DNA of 64,000 bases from Rhodobacter sp. CZR27 (GCF_002407205.1 NZ_CP023548.1:2008501-2072500); one strand, 5' to 3'. Positions 1-9,294 are shown, counted from the first letter of the stretch. Notes: generated by a model not told the origin, from the letters alone. Translations and numbers: made by a program.

Positions 1-196
1 CGGCCGGTTGCCGCCGGCGCACGGTCCGTTCAGGGCTGCCTGGCGGGCAACTCGCCGCCTTCAATGGCTGCTGATCGCGGCAACCGTCCCCTCCGTGGCC
101 GGCACGGGCATCGCGGGCTGCCTGCGCGGCAATCGTCCCGGGGATGCAGAAGGGCCGCCCATGGGCGGCCCTCACGTCAGTCGGATGCCGGCCGCC
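1..196. other. Gene-free left edge
   Basis: No gene can be supported here. Frames that are open across it are shadows of sodB continuing from the right. The only structured element is the hairpin at 151-172, which fits a terminator for sodB. Confidence 0.6.
147..172 (-). terminator. sodB terminator hairpin
   Basis: A perfect 10-bp inverted repeat (AGGGCCGCCC at 151-160 with GGGCGGCCCT at 163-172) lies about 25 bp beyond the sodB stop codon. On the minus strand it is followed by TTCTG, a weak T stretch. It is a likely intrinsic terminator, although the tract is poor. Confidence 0.6.
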
Positions 197-796
197 TCAC
201 ATGCGCGAGGCGACGTTCTCCCAGTTCACCAGCTTGTCGAGGAAGTTCGTGAGATATGCCGGGCGCTTGTTGCGGAAGTCGATGTAGTAGCTGTGCTCCC
301 ACACGTCGCAGCCCAGCAGCGCCGTCTGGCCGAAGCACAGCGGGTTCACGCCGTTCTCGGTCTTGGTGACCTTCAGGCTGCCGTCGGCGTCCTTCACCAG
401 CCAGCACCAGCCCGAGCCGAACTGGCCCGCACCGGCGGCCGAGAAGTCTTCCTTGAACTTGTCCACGGACCCGAAGCTTTCGACCAGCGCCCGCTCAAGC
501 TCGCCCGGCATCTTCTTGTCGCCGGAGCCCATCATCTCCCAGAACTGGCAGTGGTTCCAGTGCTGGCTGGCGTTGTTGAAGATGCCGTTCTGCGCCACGG
601 CGCCGGGCTGGTAGGTGCCCCGGACGATCTCCTCCAGCGACTTGCCTTCCCACTCGGTCCCGGCAACCAGCTTGTTGCCATTGTCCACATAGGCCTTGTG
701 GTGAATGTCGTGGTGATACTCCATCGTCTCCTTCGACATGCCGAGCGCCGCCAGCGCGTCATGGGCATAGGGAAGGTCGGGAAGGGTGAAGGCCAT
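197..796 (-). CDS. sodB: Superoxide dismutase, Fe/Mn family
   Basis: Converts superoxide to hydrogen peroxide and oxygen in the cytoplasm. The protein has 199 aa, the usual length. The four metal ligands of the family are visible: H28 in EYHHD, H82 in HWNH, and D164 and H168 in DVWEH. Q78 in the ASQHWNH stretch is the glutamine position typical of iron-type enzymes, so Fe is the likelier metal. The Cys after the ligand His (NHC instead of the common NHT) is mildly unusual. The start is supported by AGGAGAG six to eight bases upstream. A sigma70-like promoter and a dyad lie just upstream. The gene follows the sox operon on the same strand, but with a 299-bp gap and its own promoter it is probably a separate unit. 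Confidence 0.96.
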   Translation of the reverse strand: MAFTLPDLPYAHDALAALGMSKETMEYHHDIHHKAYVDNGNKLVAGTEWEGKSLEEIVRGTYQPGAVAQNGIFNNASQHWNHCQFWEMMGSGDKKMPGELERALVESFGSVDKFKEDFSAAGAGQFGSGWCWLVKDADGSLKVTKTENGVNPLCFGQTALLGCDVWEHSYYIDFRNKRPAYLTNFLDKLVNWENVASRM

Positions 797-816
797 CTGT
801 CTCTCCTGTGCTTTCG

Positions 817-866
817 CAACCTCGTGAGGTTGGGCTCAATAAGAGCGCGGCGGTGGGTGAGGTCAA
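817..866 (-). promoter_or_regulatory. sodB promoter with a dyad at the start site
   Basis: Reading the minus strand, TTGACC (866-861) and TTATTG (842-837) are separated by 18 bp and resemble a sigma70 promoter. Just downstream, CAACCTC (817-823) and GAGGTTG (826-832) form a perfect 7-bp inverted repeat with a 2-bp centre over the predicted transcription start. The position suits an operator or a 5'-leader hairpin. The binding protein is unknown. Confidence 0.5.
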
Positions 867-1095
867 GAGGCCGCGGCGACCCGATGTCGCATCCGTCGCC
901 GCGGACGCACACCGCGCCATCCGCAGCGCCACGGCAGGCGCATCCACGGCGCCGGAGCGGGATCGCCCTCGAACCGGCCCGTGGGGACTGTCGGCCGCCC
1001 TAGCGGAACCGCGCCGGCAGGGCACCGCGACCGGACGCGATACCGCGCCGGCGGGACCTCGTGTTCCGACCGGCGCTGTCCGACACCCCGTCCGA

Positions 1096-1653
1096 TCAGC
1101 CGGCGAAGAGCTCGCTTCCGGGCTGCGCCGAGTGGGTCAGCAGCCCCATGACGTAGGCCGCGACCGACCGGAAGGCGACCAGCGTATAGCCACCCTCTTC
1201 CGCCCAGAAGGCCCCGGCGACCTGCGCCACCCTCGTCCGGCGAAGCTCGCCCGGCTCAAGCGTCGCGAAATCCACCGGGCAGAGCTTCATCAGCACCTGC
1301 GCCGCCTTCTCGCCCTCGATCCGGAACAGGCAGCGCGCATCCGACACGTCCACCACCATGACATGCGCCCCGGTCAGGGCGTTGGTCAGCGCCGTCACCG
1401 TGGCCGCCACCTCGCCATAAGGCAGCAGGATCAGCAACTCGTCCGGCGACATCCAGCCCACGCGGGTTTCGCCAACGGACAGGATCTGCCGGCGCTCGGG
1501 CAGGCCGAGGCCCAGCACGGCCTTCAGCGCGGCGGGCAGCCCCGGCAGGTCATGCTTCGCCCTGAGCGTGATCATGCCCATCGGCCCGATCTCGCGGATG
1601 GTGGCGAAGCCCTCGAAGCTGGCATTCCCCAGCGCGCTCACCGGCTCAGACAT
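1096..1653 (-). CDS. soxG: Sarcosine oxidase, gamma subunit
   Basis: Smallest catalytic-complex subunit of heterotetrameric sarcosine oxidase (SoxBDAG), which demethylates sarcosine to glycine and passes the methyl carbon to tetrahydrofolate. The protein has 185 aa, as expected, and the family hallmark DARCLFRIEG lies in the C-terminal half. It is the last gene of the operon: its ATG overlaps the soxA stop by 8 bp, implying translational coupling. A 299-bp region without a gene follows before sodB. The order B-x-D-A-G matches the canonical operon apart from the extra gene between B and D. Confidence 0.92.
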   Translation of the reverse strand: MSEPVSALGNASFEGFATIREIGPMGMITLRAKHDLPGLPAALKAVLGLGLPERRQILSVGETRVGWMSPDELLILLPYGEVAATVTALTNALTGAHVMVVDVSDARCLFRIEGEKAAQVLMKLCPVDFATLEPGELRRTRVAQVAGAFWAEEGGYTLVAFRSVAAYVMGLLTHSAQPGSELFAG

Positions 1654-4627
1654 CCTGCTTCTCTCCCGCCTTGTCGTAGAACACCGGATCGACGATCCGC
1701 GCCTTCACCACGCCGCCCCACATCTTCGGGAACTCCAGCACCTCGCCCATCCGCTGCGGACCGCGGTGGACGAGGCCCATGGCGATGCCCTTCTTCAGCG
1801 TCGGCGAGTAGTAGGTCGAGGTGACGCGCCCCTGCGTGTTGCGCTGGCCGTTGGCATTGCTGCCCGCGGCCGGGGCAATAGCCCCATCCGGCAGCACCGA
1901 GCCGTCCAGCGTCTCGAGACCCACCAGCTTCCAGCGCTCGGGGTTGGCGAGGAACGTCCGCTCCTGCCCGCGCTTGCCGATGAAGTCGGCCTTCTTCTTC
2001 GAGATCGCCCAGTCGAGGTTCAGGTCCTGCGGGATCACCGTGCCGTCGGTCTCGTCGCCGATCATGATGAAGCCCTTCTCGGCCCGCATGACGTGCAGCG
2101 CCTCGGTGCCATAGGGCATCAGGCCGAACTCGCGTCCCGCCGCCACGCAGGCTTCCCAGAAGGCTAGGCCGTGGCTCGCCGGGATCGCGATCTCGTAGGA
2201 CAGCTCGCCCGAGAAGCTGATCCGGTAGGCGCGGGCCGGGATGCCGGCGATCGTGCCCTCCTTCCAGTGCATGAAGGGCAGCGCCTCCTTCGAGACGTCC
2301 ATCCCGCCCAGCTTCTCCAGCAGCTTCCGCGCCGAGGGGCCGACCACCGCGACCTGCGCATATTGCTCGGTGAGGTTGGCGGTAAAGACCTGCCAGTCCC
2401 ACCACTCGCACTGGAGCCAGTCCTCCATATGCGCATGGATCCGGTCCGCCCCGCCCGAGGTGGTGTGGCAGAGCCAGGTGTCCTCGGAAATGCGCGCGAC
2501 GACACCGTCATCGGAGAGGAAGCCGTTCTCGTTGCACATCAGGCCATAGCGGCAGCGGCCGACCCCGAGGTTCGACATGACATTGGTATACATCATGTCG
2601 AGGAAGCGCCCGGCATCCGGCCCCTTCACGAGGATCTTGCCAAGCGTCGAGGCGTCGAGCAGGCCCACGTGGTTGCGGGTGTTCGTCACCTCGCGCTTGA
2701 CCGCATCGGCGTGAGATTCGCCCGCCTTCGGATAGCAATAGGGACGCCGCCAGTAGCCCACCGGCTCCCAATAGGCGCCGTGCGCCTCGTGCCAGCCGTG
2801 CATCGGCGTGCGGCGCAGCGGCTGGAAGATGTCGCCCCGCGCCTCGCCGGCCAGCGCGCCGATGGTGACGGGCGTGTAGGGCGGGCGGAAGGTGGTGGTG
2901 CCCACCGCCGGGATGGGCGCGTTGAGCGATCCGGCCAGCACCGCCAGACCGTTGATGTTGCTCAACTTGCCCTGATCGGTCGCCATCCCGAGCGTGGTGT
3001 AGCGCTTGGTGTGCTCGACCGATTCATAGCCCTCGCGGGCGGCAAGCTGCACGTCGGACACCTTCACGTCGTTCTGGTAGTCGAGCCACATCTTCGCGCG
3101 CAGCGCGGGCTTGGCGCCCTGCGGCATCATCCAGACCGGCTCCATCGGCGCTTCGGCCGCGGCATGGACCGGCAGTGCCGCCCCTCCGCCGCCCGCCGCC
3201 CGGATGGCATCGGCCAGCACGGCCGAGGCATGCAACTCGCCATTGGCCGATCCGGCGGCGACGACCATGGCCGAGCCATCGTGGCTGATCGGCGGCCGCT
3301 TCGGGTCGGGGCGGAACGCGGCCTGCGCCTCGTCCCAGATCAGCTTGCCGCCGCAATGGCTCCAGAGGTGGACGACCGGCGACCAGCCGCCCGACATGGC
3401 GACCGCATCGCAGGCGATCTGGTTGAGCACCGCGCCTTCGCCGGCCTGCGCGCAGATCGCGACTCCGGTGACGCGCTTGCCGCCCTTCACCTTCGAGATG
3501 CCGCGATTGACCAGCACCGGGATGCCCAGCGAGCGGGCCTCGTTCGGCAGGTCCCCGTCGGCCTGCATCCGCGCGTCGAGGATCGCCGGCACCGTGAGAC
3601 CCGCGCGGTGGACGGCGATGGCGGTCCGATAGGCGTCGTCGTTGTTCGTCGCGATCACCACGCGGTCGCCGGGCGAGACGGCCCAGTTCACGATGTAGTC
3701 GCGCACCGCCGAGGCGAGCATCACGCCGGGGATGTCGTTGCCCGCGAACGGCAGCGGCCGCTCGATCGCGCCGGTGGCGGCGATGATCCGGCCGGCGCGG
3801 ATCCGCCAGAGCCGCTTCTTCGGCCGCCCGTCGCCGGGCGTGTGGTCGGCCACGCGCTCCTCGGCCAGGACATAGCCGTGGTCATAGACCCCGGCCGCCA
3901 TGCAGCGGGTGCGCAGCGTGACGTTCGGCATCGCGTCCAGCGCGCGGACCGTGGCCTTCACCCAGTCCTCGGCCGGTTTGCCGCCGATCAGCACGTCATC
4001 GACCGGGGCGCGCCCGCCCCAATGCGCAGTCTGCTCCAGCACCAGCACGCGCGCGCCGGTGGCCGCGGCGGCCAACGCCGCCTGAAGGCCCGCGATCCCG
4101 CCGCCCGCGACGAGTACGTCGCAATGGGCATAGGCCTGTTCGTAACGGTCCGGGTCGGGCTTCTCGGGCGCTTTGCCGAGACCGGCCGAGCGGCGGATCA
4201 CCGGCTCGAACAGATGCTTCCACGCGGCGCGCGGCTGCAGGAAGGTCTTGTAGTAGAAGCCCGCCGGCAGGAAGCGCGCCACGGCGTTGTTCACCACGCC
4301 CACGTCGAACTCGAGGCTCGGCCAGTGGTTCTGGCTGGCCGCCGCGAGGCTCGCGAACAACTCGGTCGTCGTGGTGCGCTGGTTCGGCTCCAGCCGGTCG
4401 TCCTGGCCAAGGTTCACGAGCGCGTTGGGCTCTTCCGCGCCCGAGGCCACGATGCCGCGCGGGCGGTGGTACTTGAAGCTGCGGCCGACCAGCATCTGGT
4501 CGTTGGCCAGCAGCGCCGAAGCGAGCGTGTCGCCGGCAAGGCCGCGCATCCGCTTGCCGTTGAAGGTGAAGTCGAGGGCGGTCGCGCGGTCGATCAGCCG
4601 CCCGCCCCGTGCCAGACGCGTGCTCAC
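1646..4627 (-). CDS. soxA: Sarcosine oxidase, alpha subunit
   Basis: Large subunit of tetrameric sarcosine oxidase, about 993 aa. Domain order: an N-terminal 2Fe-2S-ferredoxin-like (Fer2_4) domain, roughly residues 10-95; an NAD/FAD-type dinucleotide fold with VAGGGIAGLQAAL near residue 180; then a C-terminal aminomethyltransferase (GcvT-like) half from about residue 600, which binds tetrahydrofolate and captures the methylene group. The start is chosen as GTG at 4627: it overlaps the soxD stop as GTGA and gives the usual N-terminus with Ser-Thr-Arg-Leu. An in-frame ATG 15 bases upstream lies inside soxD and is less likely. The gene is translationally coupled to soxD upstream and soxG downstream. 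Confidence 0.95.
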   Translation of the reverse strand: MSTRLARGGRLIDRATALDFTFNGKRMRGLAGDTLASALLANDQMLVGRSFKYHRPRGIVASGAEEPNALVNLGQDDRLEPNQRTTTTELFASLAAASQNHWPSLEFDVGVVNNAVARFLPAGFYYKTFLQPRAAWKHLFEPVIRRSAGLGKAPEKPDPDRYEQAYAHCDVLVAGGGIAGLQAALAAAATGARVLVLEQTAHWGGRAPVDDVLIGGKPAEDWVKATVRALDAMPNVTLRTRCMAAGVYDHGYVLAEERVADHTPGDGRPKKRLWRIRAGRIIAATGAIERPLPFAGNDIPGVMLASAVRDYIVNWAVSPGDRVVIATNNDDAYRTAIAVHRAGLTVPAILDARMQADGDLPNEARSLGIPVLVNRGISKVKGGKRVTGVAICAQAGEGAVLNQIACDAVAMSGGWSPVVHLWSHCGGKLIWDEAQAAFRPDPKRPPISHDGSAMVVAAGSANGELHASAVLADAIRAAGGGGAALPVHAAAEAPMEPVWMMPQGAKPALRAKMWLDYQNDVKVSDVQLAAREGYESVEHTKRYTTLGMATDQGKLSNINGLAVLAGSLNAPIPAVGTTTFRPPYTPVTIGALAGEARGDIFQPLRRTPMHGWHEAHGAYWEPVGYWRRPYCYPKAGESHADAVKREVTNTRNHVGLLDASTLGKILVKGPDAGRFLDMMYTNVMSNLGVGRCRYGLMCNENGFLSDDGVVARISEDTWLCHTTSGGADRIHAHMEDWLQCEWWDWQVFTANLTEQYAQVAVVGPSARKLLEKLGGMDVSKEALPFMHWKEGTIAGIPARAYRISFSGELSYEIAIPASHGLAFWEACVAAGREFGLMPYGTEALHVMRAEKGFIMIGDETDGTVIPQDLNLDWAISKKKADFIGKRGQERTFLANPERWKLVGLETLDGSVLPDGAIAPAAGSNANGQRNTQGRVTSTYYSPTLKKGIAMGLVHRGPQRMGEVLEFPKMWGGVVKARIVDPVFYDKAGEKQDV

Positions 4628-4947
4628 TTCGTGCCCTCCCATTCCGGCCGGCGGGCCTTGATCTTCGCGATGATGTCGGGCGGCGGTTCCGAAGTCTGGG
4701 CCGGATAGGTCCCGAAGACCTCAAGCGTCGCGGTGCAGCGCGCGGCAAGGAACCACTTGCCGCAGCCGTAGCTGTGGCGCCAGCGCTCGAAATGAACCCC
4801 CTTGGGGTTCTTCCGGGCGAACATGTAGGATTCGAACTCCTCGTCGGACGAGCCGGGACCGAAGCGCTTGAGATGCGCCTCGTAACCCGGACTCAGTTCG
4901 GTCTCCTCGGCCTTGACGCCGCAATAGGGACATTCGAGGATCAGCAT
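4624..4947 (-). CDS. soxD: Sarcosine oxidase, delta subunit
   Basis: A 107-aa zinc-binding subunit of tetrameric sarcosine oxidase. Its N-terminal CPYCG and the later YGCGKWF with RCT supply the Cys ligands expected for the structural zinc of the family. The stop overlaps the GTG start of soxA by 4 bp. It lies 39 bp downstream of the unnamed small membrane protein gene. The length and the motif GVHFERWRH are typical for SoxD. Confidence 0.95.
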   Translation of the reverse strand: MLILECPYCGVKAEETELSPGYEAHLKRFGPGSSDEEFESYMFARKNPKGVHFERWRHSYGCGKWFLAARCTATLEVFGTYPAQTSEPPPDIIAKIKARRPEWEGTK

Positions 4948-4986
4948 GCGCTTGCGCTCCGGTCAGGCCGGGCGCAGGCGCCCGGT

Positions 4987-5361
4987 TCATTCGATGGGAT
5001 AGACGACGCTGGGGCGGTTGTTCGCGTCCGAGGCTCCGCCAAAGTTGCCGGACGTGGCGAAGGCGCCAAGGACCATGACCAGCAGGGCACCCGACAGGAA
5101 GCCGCCGATCTGCACGCGGTATTTCCAGATGGTCGCGATGTCCTTGTCGCGACGGGCGGCAAGCTCCTCCTTCGAGGGCATGCGCTTCCAGATCCAGGTC
5201 GCGGGGTCGATCTTGAGCTCCTCGTCGTTGAGAAGCTCCCGGCCCTTCTGCACGATACGGGAGTTGTTCCAGTATTCGTCGTACTTGTATTTCTTGATGT
5301 CGTCCCGGACCCGAGCCTTGATCTGCTCGAGCGTCGGGATGTCGTCGATGAATGAGAACAT
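4987..5361 (-). CDS. Small single-pass membrane protein inside the sox operon
   Basis: I do not recognise a named family. The 124-aa product has a charged N-terminal two-thirds rich in Lys, Asp and Tyr/Trp (IKKYKYDEYWNN, then WIWKRMPSKEE), one hydrophobic segment at about residues 84-102 that could cross the membrane, and a short polar tail ending in PSVVYPIE. It lies 79 bp after soxB and 39 bp before soxD on the same strand, so it is almost certainly cotranscribed with the sarcosine oxidase genes. It has no signal-peptide cleavage pattern. Inference only: it could anchor the soluble oxidase to the membrane or act in substrate entry. The coding call is firm because of codon usage, operon fit and an ATG preceded by GGAGAAGC. 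Confidence 0.8.
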   Translation of the reverse strand: MFSFIDDIPTLEQIKARVRDDIKKYKYDEYWNNSRIVQKGRELLNDEELKIDPATWIWKRMPSKEELAARRDKDIATIWKYRVQIGGFLSGALLVMVLGAFATSGNFGGASDANNRPSVVYPIE

Positions 5362-5440
5362 GTCGGCTTCTCCAGAGAATTGTGCTCAGGAGATACCGCA
5401 TGAAGCGTCGGCGTCAAAGCGACACGGTAACGCGGGTGCA

Positions 5441-6688
5441 TCAGTGCGCCACCCCTGCCGCGACCGATTCGTCGATGAATCGGCCCTCACGGAACCGCTC
5501 CATGCCGAAATCTGCGGCAAGCGGCCCGGGCTCTCCCTTCGCGACGAGTTCGGCCATCGCCCAGCCAGAGCCGGGAATGGCCTTGAAACCGCCGGTGCCC
5601 CATCCGCAGTTGATGAAGCAGTTACCCAGCGGCGTCTTCGAGATGATCGGCGAGCGGTCGCCGGTCATGTCCACGATCCCGCCCCACTGCCGCAGCATCT
5701 TGAGGCGGCTGATGATGGGGAAGGTCTCGATCAGCGCGCGCAGGGTTTCCTCGATGTGGTGGAAGCTGCCGCGCTGGGTGAAGTTGTTGAAGCTGTCGGT
5801 GCCGCCGCCGATCACCAGCTCGCCCTTGTCGGACTGGCTCATGTAGCCGTGGACGGTGTTGGCCATCACGACGACGTCGATGCAGGGCTTGATCGGCTCG
5901 GACACCAGCGCCTGCAGCGCCACCGCCTCGACCGGCAGGCGGAAGCCGGCCATCTCGGCCACCTGCCCCGAATGGCCCGCGACCACGATGGCAAGCTTCT
6001 TCGTTCCGATGAACCCCTTGGTCGTCTCGACGCCGGTCACCATGCCGGCCTGCTGGCGGACGCCCGTGACCTCGCATTGCTGGATGATGTCCATCCCCAT
6101 GGCCGAGCAGGCCCGCGCATAGCCCCAGGCCACCGCGTCATGCCGCGCCGTGCCGCCGCGCTTCTGCAAGAGCGCGCCCAGCACCGGATAGCGCGGTCCG
6201 TCGATGTTCATGATCGGCACCAGCCGCTTCACCTGCTCGGGCGAGATCCACTCGGTCTCGACCCCCTGCAGCAGGTTCGCATGCACGGTGCGCATGTAGC
6301 CGCGAACCTCGTGATGGGTCTGGGCCAGCATCAGAAGGCCGCGCGGGCTGAACATCACGTTGTAGTTCAGGTCCTGGCTCAGCCCCTCGTACAGGCTGCG
6401 CGCCTTTTCGTAGATCGCGGCCGAGGGGTCCTGCAGGTAGTTCGAGCGGATGATCGTGGTGTTGCGGCCGGTGTTGCCGCCGCCCAGCCAGCCCTTCTCG
6501 ATCACCGCGACATTGGTGATGCCGAAGTTCTTGCCGAGGTAATAGGCCGTGGCCAGCCCGTGCCCGCCCGCGCCCACGACGATCACGTCATAGGAAGCCT
6601 TCGGCAGCGGAGAGGACCAGGCGCGCTCCCATCCGGAGTGGTTGCGCATCGCCTCGCGGGCAATGGCGAAGACCGAATACCGTTTCAT
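5441..6688 (-). CDS. soxB: Sarcosine oxidase, beta subunit
   Basis: FAD/FMN-binding catalytic subunit of tetrameric sarcosine oxidase, 415 aa. A Rossmann fingerprint VVGAGGHGLATAYYL near residue 38 binds FAD, GWLGGGNTGRNTT carries the conserved region before the covalent flavin site, and the C-terminal NCGWGTGGFKAIPGSG is the family hallmark. It is the first gene of the operon. The ATG at 6688 is preceded by GGGGAG. A sigma70-like promoter lies about 45 bp upstream in the 198-bp divergent region shared with ccmI. Confidence 0.96.
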   Translation of the reverse strand: MKRYSVFAIAREAMRNHSGWERAWSSPLPKASYDVIVVGAGGHGLATAYYLGKNFGITNVAVIEKGWLGGGNTGRNTTIIRSNYLQDPSAAIYEKARSLYEGLSQDLNYNVMFSPRGLLMLAQTHHEVRGYMRTVHANLLQGVETEWISPEQVKRLVPIMNIDGPRYPVLGALLQKRGGTARHDAVAWGYARACSAMGMDIIQQCEVTGVRQQAGMVTGVETTKGFIGTKKLAIVVAGHSGQVAEMAGFRLPVEAVALQALVSEPIKPCIDVVVMANTVHGYMSQSDKGELVIGGGTDSFNNFTQRGSFHHIEETLRALIETFPIISRLKMLRQWGGIVDMTGDRSPIISKTPLGNCFINCGWGTGGFKAIPGSGWAMAELVAKGEPGPLAADFGMERFREGRFIDESVAAGVAH

Positions 6689-6739
6689 GTGCCGACTCCC
6701 CGTTGCGGGCCCTGTCCCAGCCTTCTGGAACGGGGCAGA

Positions 6740-6767
6740 GTTATAGCCCCGCGTGCAAGCGGCACAA
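6740..6767 (-). promoter_or_regulatory. Putative sox operon promoter
   Basis: On the minus strand, TTGTGC (6767-6762) and TATAAC (6745-6740) are separated by 16 bp. The predicted start is about 45 bp before the soxB ATG. This is a reasonable sigma70 match by eye only. Confidence 0.4.
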
Positions 6768-6886
6768 TCCGGACAAATGCGACATCACGCAACCGGCACC
6801 GGACGGGGGCCCGCCGACAGGCGATTTGACCCTTTTGCGCATCGCGCCGACGCCTTACATGGGGGCCAGTCAGCACGGGGGCCCGC

Positions 6887-8134
6887 ATGGAGATGACGCT
6901 GTTCTGGATCCTTGCCGGGGTGATCGCGCTCGGCGTCGGGGGGATCCTCGTGCTTGCGCTGCTGCGGGGCGGGACCGGGGCCGAGCCCGCCGCCGCCTGC
7001 GACCTGCGCGTCTACCGCGACCAGCTGCGCGAGATCGACCGCGACCAGGGCCGGGGCACCATCGGCCCGGACGAGGCCGAGCGGCTGCGCGCCGAGGTCT
7101 CGCGCCGGCTGCTCGACGCCGACCGCGCGCTGAAGGCCGAGGCGGCGGCCACTCGCGCGCCCCGCATGGCGACCCTCGCCGCGGCGGGGGCGGTGCTTCT
7201 GCTGGTGGGGGGCGCGGTGGCCGCCTATCTCGGCCTCGGCACCCCCGGGCAGCCGGACCAGCCGATGGCGGCTCGGCTGGCCCAGGCCGAGGACGCCTAT
7301 CGCAACCGCCCCTCGCAGGCCGAGGCCGAGGCCGCGATGGCGGGCGTGCCGCGCTCCGGGCTGCCGCAGCCCGACCAGCAGTTCCTGGACCTGATGGAGA
7401 AGCTGCGCACCGCCGTCGCCCGCAACCCCGACGACATCCGCGGACAGGAGCTTCTGGTCCGCAACGAGGCCGCGCTCGGCAATTATGCCGCCGCCGCGAA
7501 GGCGCAGGAGAAGGTGATCGCGCTTCTTCAGCCGAAGGCCGGCGCCGAGGATCACGCGGGGCTCGCCGAGCTGATGATCATGGCCGCCGGCGGCATCGTC
7601 TCGCCCGAGGCCGAGGCCCGGCTGACCGAGGCGCTGCGCCTTGACCCGCAGAACGGCACCGCGCGCTACTACTCCGGCCTGCTGCTCGCGCAGACCGGCC
7701 GGCCCGACATGGCCTTCCGGCTGTGGCGCGCGCTGCTCGAGGGCTCGGCGCCGGATGCGCCCTGGGTGCCGCCGCTGCGCGCCCAGATCGGGCAGCTGGC
7801 CTGGCTCGCGGGCGTGGAATACGAGGTGCCGCCCGCGCCCGACGCCGCACCTGCCCCGGGTCCGACGCAGGGCGACATGGAGGCCGCGCAGGAGATGAGC
7901 CCGGAGGATCGGCAGGCGATGATCCGCTCGATGGTCGAGGGTCTGAACCAGCGCCTCGCGACCGAGGGAGGCAGCGCCGACGAATGGGCGCGGCTGATCG
8001 GGGCTCTGGCCGTGCTGGGCGAGGCGGATCGCGCCCGCGCGATCTATGACGAGGCCCTCGGGCGCTTTGCCGGCCGCGATGCCGATCTTGCGGCGATCCG
8101 CGCCGCGGGTGAAAAGGCCGGGGTGGCGCCGTGA
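6887..8134 (+). CDS. ccmI: Cytochrome c biogenesis protein CcmI (TPR)
   Basis: Component of the system I cytochrome c maturation machinery that holds apocytochrome c for the CcmF/H heme ligation complex in the inner membrane and periplasm. The 415-aa protein has two transmembrane helices (about residues 4-25 and 95-117) separated by a cytoplasmic CcmI-type segment containing the characteristic [17 protein letters not shown] stretch. A periplasmic tetratricopeptide-type C-terminal part follows, with helical pairs rich in Ala, Glu and Leu and a closing tetratricopeptide near residue 380. A cytochrome c substrate lies in the same window (49170). The stop overlaps the GTG start of ruvX, so the two are translationally coupled. 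ATG 6893 is an alternative start. Confidence 0.9.
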   Translation: MEMTLFWILAGVIALGVGGILVLALLRGGTGAEPAAACDLRVYRDQLREIDRDQGRGTIGPDEAERLRAEVSRRLLDADRALKAEAAATRAPRMATLAAAGAVLLLVGGAVAAYLGLGTPGQPDQPMAARLAQAEDAYRNRPSQAEAEAAMAGVPRSGLPQPDQQFLDLMEKLRTAVARNPDDIRGQELLVRNEAALGNYAAAAKAQEKVIALLQPKAGAEDHAGLAELMIMAAGGIVSPEAEARLTEALRLDPQNGTARYYSGLLLAQTGRPDMAFRLWRALLEGSAPDAPWVPPLRAQIGQLAWLAGVEYEVPPAPDAAPAPGPTQGDMEAAQEMSPEDRQAMIRSMVEGLNQRLATEGGSADEWARLIGALAVLGEADRARAIYDEALGRFAGRDADLAAIRAAGEKAGVAP

Positions 8135-8613
8135 TCCACGACACGATCGAGGAGTTCCTGGCCGCCCTGCCCCGGACCGGCGCGCTCGCCGGGCTCGACC
8201 TCGGCACGAAGACCATCGGGGTGGCCGTCTCCGACGGGCTGCGCCGGATCGCGACCCCGCTGCTGACGATCCGCCGGACGAAGTTTACCGAGGATGCGGT
8301 GAAGCTGCAGGAGCTTGCGTCCTCGCGCGGGCTGGCCGGGCTGGTCCTGGGCCTGCCGCGCAACATGGACGGATCCGAAGGGCCGCGCGCCCAGGCAACC
8401 CGCGCCTTCGCCCGGAACCTTTCACAGCGCCTGCCGCTTCCGATCGGCTACTGGGACGAGCGGTTGTCCACCGTGGCCGCCGAACGGGCGCTGATCGAGG
8501 CGGATACGTCGCGAAAACGTCGCGCCGAGGTGATCGACCATGTCGCCGCCGGCTATATCCTTCAGGGAGTGCTGGACCGGCTGGACTGGCTGAACCGGGA
8601 GAGGGACGCGTGA
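8131..8613 (+). CDS. ruvX: Putative pre-16S rRNA nuclease / Holliday junction resolvase-like YqgF
   Basis: RNase H-fold nuclease family implicated in 5' maturation of 16S rRNA. The 160-aa product shows the family blocks [15 protein letters not shown] (first acidic residue), [13 protein letters not shown] and YWDERLST, and an Asp near the end in the [13 protein letters not shown] block. Translation starts at GTG, overlapping the ccmI stop. The gene is followed with GTGA overlap by the DUF1289 gene. Confidence 0.9.
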   Translation: MIHDTIEEFLAALPRTGALAGLDLGTKTIGVAVSDGLRRIATPLLTIRRTKFTEDAVKLQELASSRGLAGLVLGLPRNMDGSEGPRAQATRAFARNLSQRLPLPIGYWDERLSTVAAERALIEADTSRKRRAEVIDHVAAGYILQGVLDRLDWLNRERDA

Positions 8614-8840
8614 AGGACGACATCTGGAAGCGCGACGAGATCGAGAGTCCCTGCGTGAAGCTCTGCATGATCCACCCGGAAGAAGGGATCTGCGTGGGCT
8701 GCCACCGCACCATCGACGAGATCGCCGTCTGGTCCCGCCTGACGCCGGAGGCCCGCCGCGAAGTCATGGCGCAGCTGCCCTCCCGCGCCCCCCGCCTCGC
8801 CCGCCGCCGCGGCGGCCATTCCGGCCGGCTGGGCGGCTGA
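8610..8840 (+). CDS. DUF1289 family small cysteine-rich protein
   Basis: The 76-aa product carries the DUF1289 pattern: SPCVKLC, then [13 protein letters not shown] and a conserved Trp, giving four cysteines that could bind a metal. The function of the family is not established. The GTG start overlaps the ruvX stop (GTGA), so this is the third gene of a ccmI-ruvX operon. The C-terminus is Arg-rich. Confidence 0.85.
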   Translation: MKDDIWKRDEIESPCVKLCMIHPEEGICVGCHRTIDEIAVWSRLTPEARREVMAQLPSRAPRLARRRGGHSGRLGG

Positions 8841-9294
8841 CCGCAGATTGACTGCGCCACCGCACGGCCGGCCCTGACAGGGCGCGCGGTTTCAGGATCG
8901 ATGGCCCGCTCCGCCAGGCTTCGGTGATGGCACCCACCCCACGGGGCGTTCCGCTGCGTCCCCTTCGGCAGGGCTGCGGATGGTCCGGCCCCGCGCCATC
9001 GGCTCGGCTTGCGGCACGTGCCCGGACTCTGACGTGCCGTCTTGCCGCGCCTCTGGGCGGTCCGCATGCGCGGCAACACGGGATCGAGCCTGCGGCGCAG
9101 GGATTCTCGCATCCTCAGGGACAGGATTGTTTTCACCTCGCCGCCATGAAGGCAGACGTACGCGGTTTCCGCCTACCCGCCGGGCAGTTTCAGGATTGCC
9201 CGCTTCCCGGGCGCCCCGGGTGGCACAAGGCGCTTCTCAGGCGGGCAGTCCGGTGATCTGCCCGCGCCCGGGTCCGTCTGAGGAGGAAACGGGA
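8841..9294. other. Gene-free region upstream of amt
   Basis: 454 bp with no supportable gene. Frames open through it are in poor codon context and lack ribosome sites. I looked for a sigma54 promoter, expected for an ammonium transporter gene; the best candidate near 9221 (TGGCAC) lacks the TTGCA-type -12 element. AGGAGG at 9281-9286 is the amt ribosome binding site. Confidence 0.5.

Noticed and set aside
2171..4708. Long open frame on the plus strand opposite soxA (845 codons)
   Set aside because: It is antisense to an unmistakable soxA, its product is Arg/His/Ala-rich without any domain, and it has no ribosome site. Long antisense frames are expected at this G+C content.
9221..9236. Possible sigma54 promoter ahead of amt (TGGCAC)
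   Set aside because: The -12 element should read TTGC at the right spacing; here it is GCTTC. One half alone is not enough.
8841..9294. Riboswitch or other structured leader before amt
   Set aside because: No recognisable consensus for a known riboswitch and no convincing terminator/antiterminator pair.
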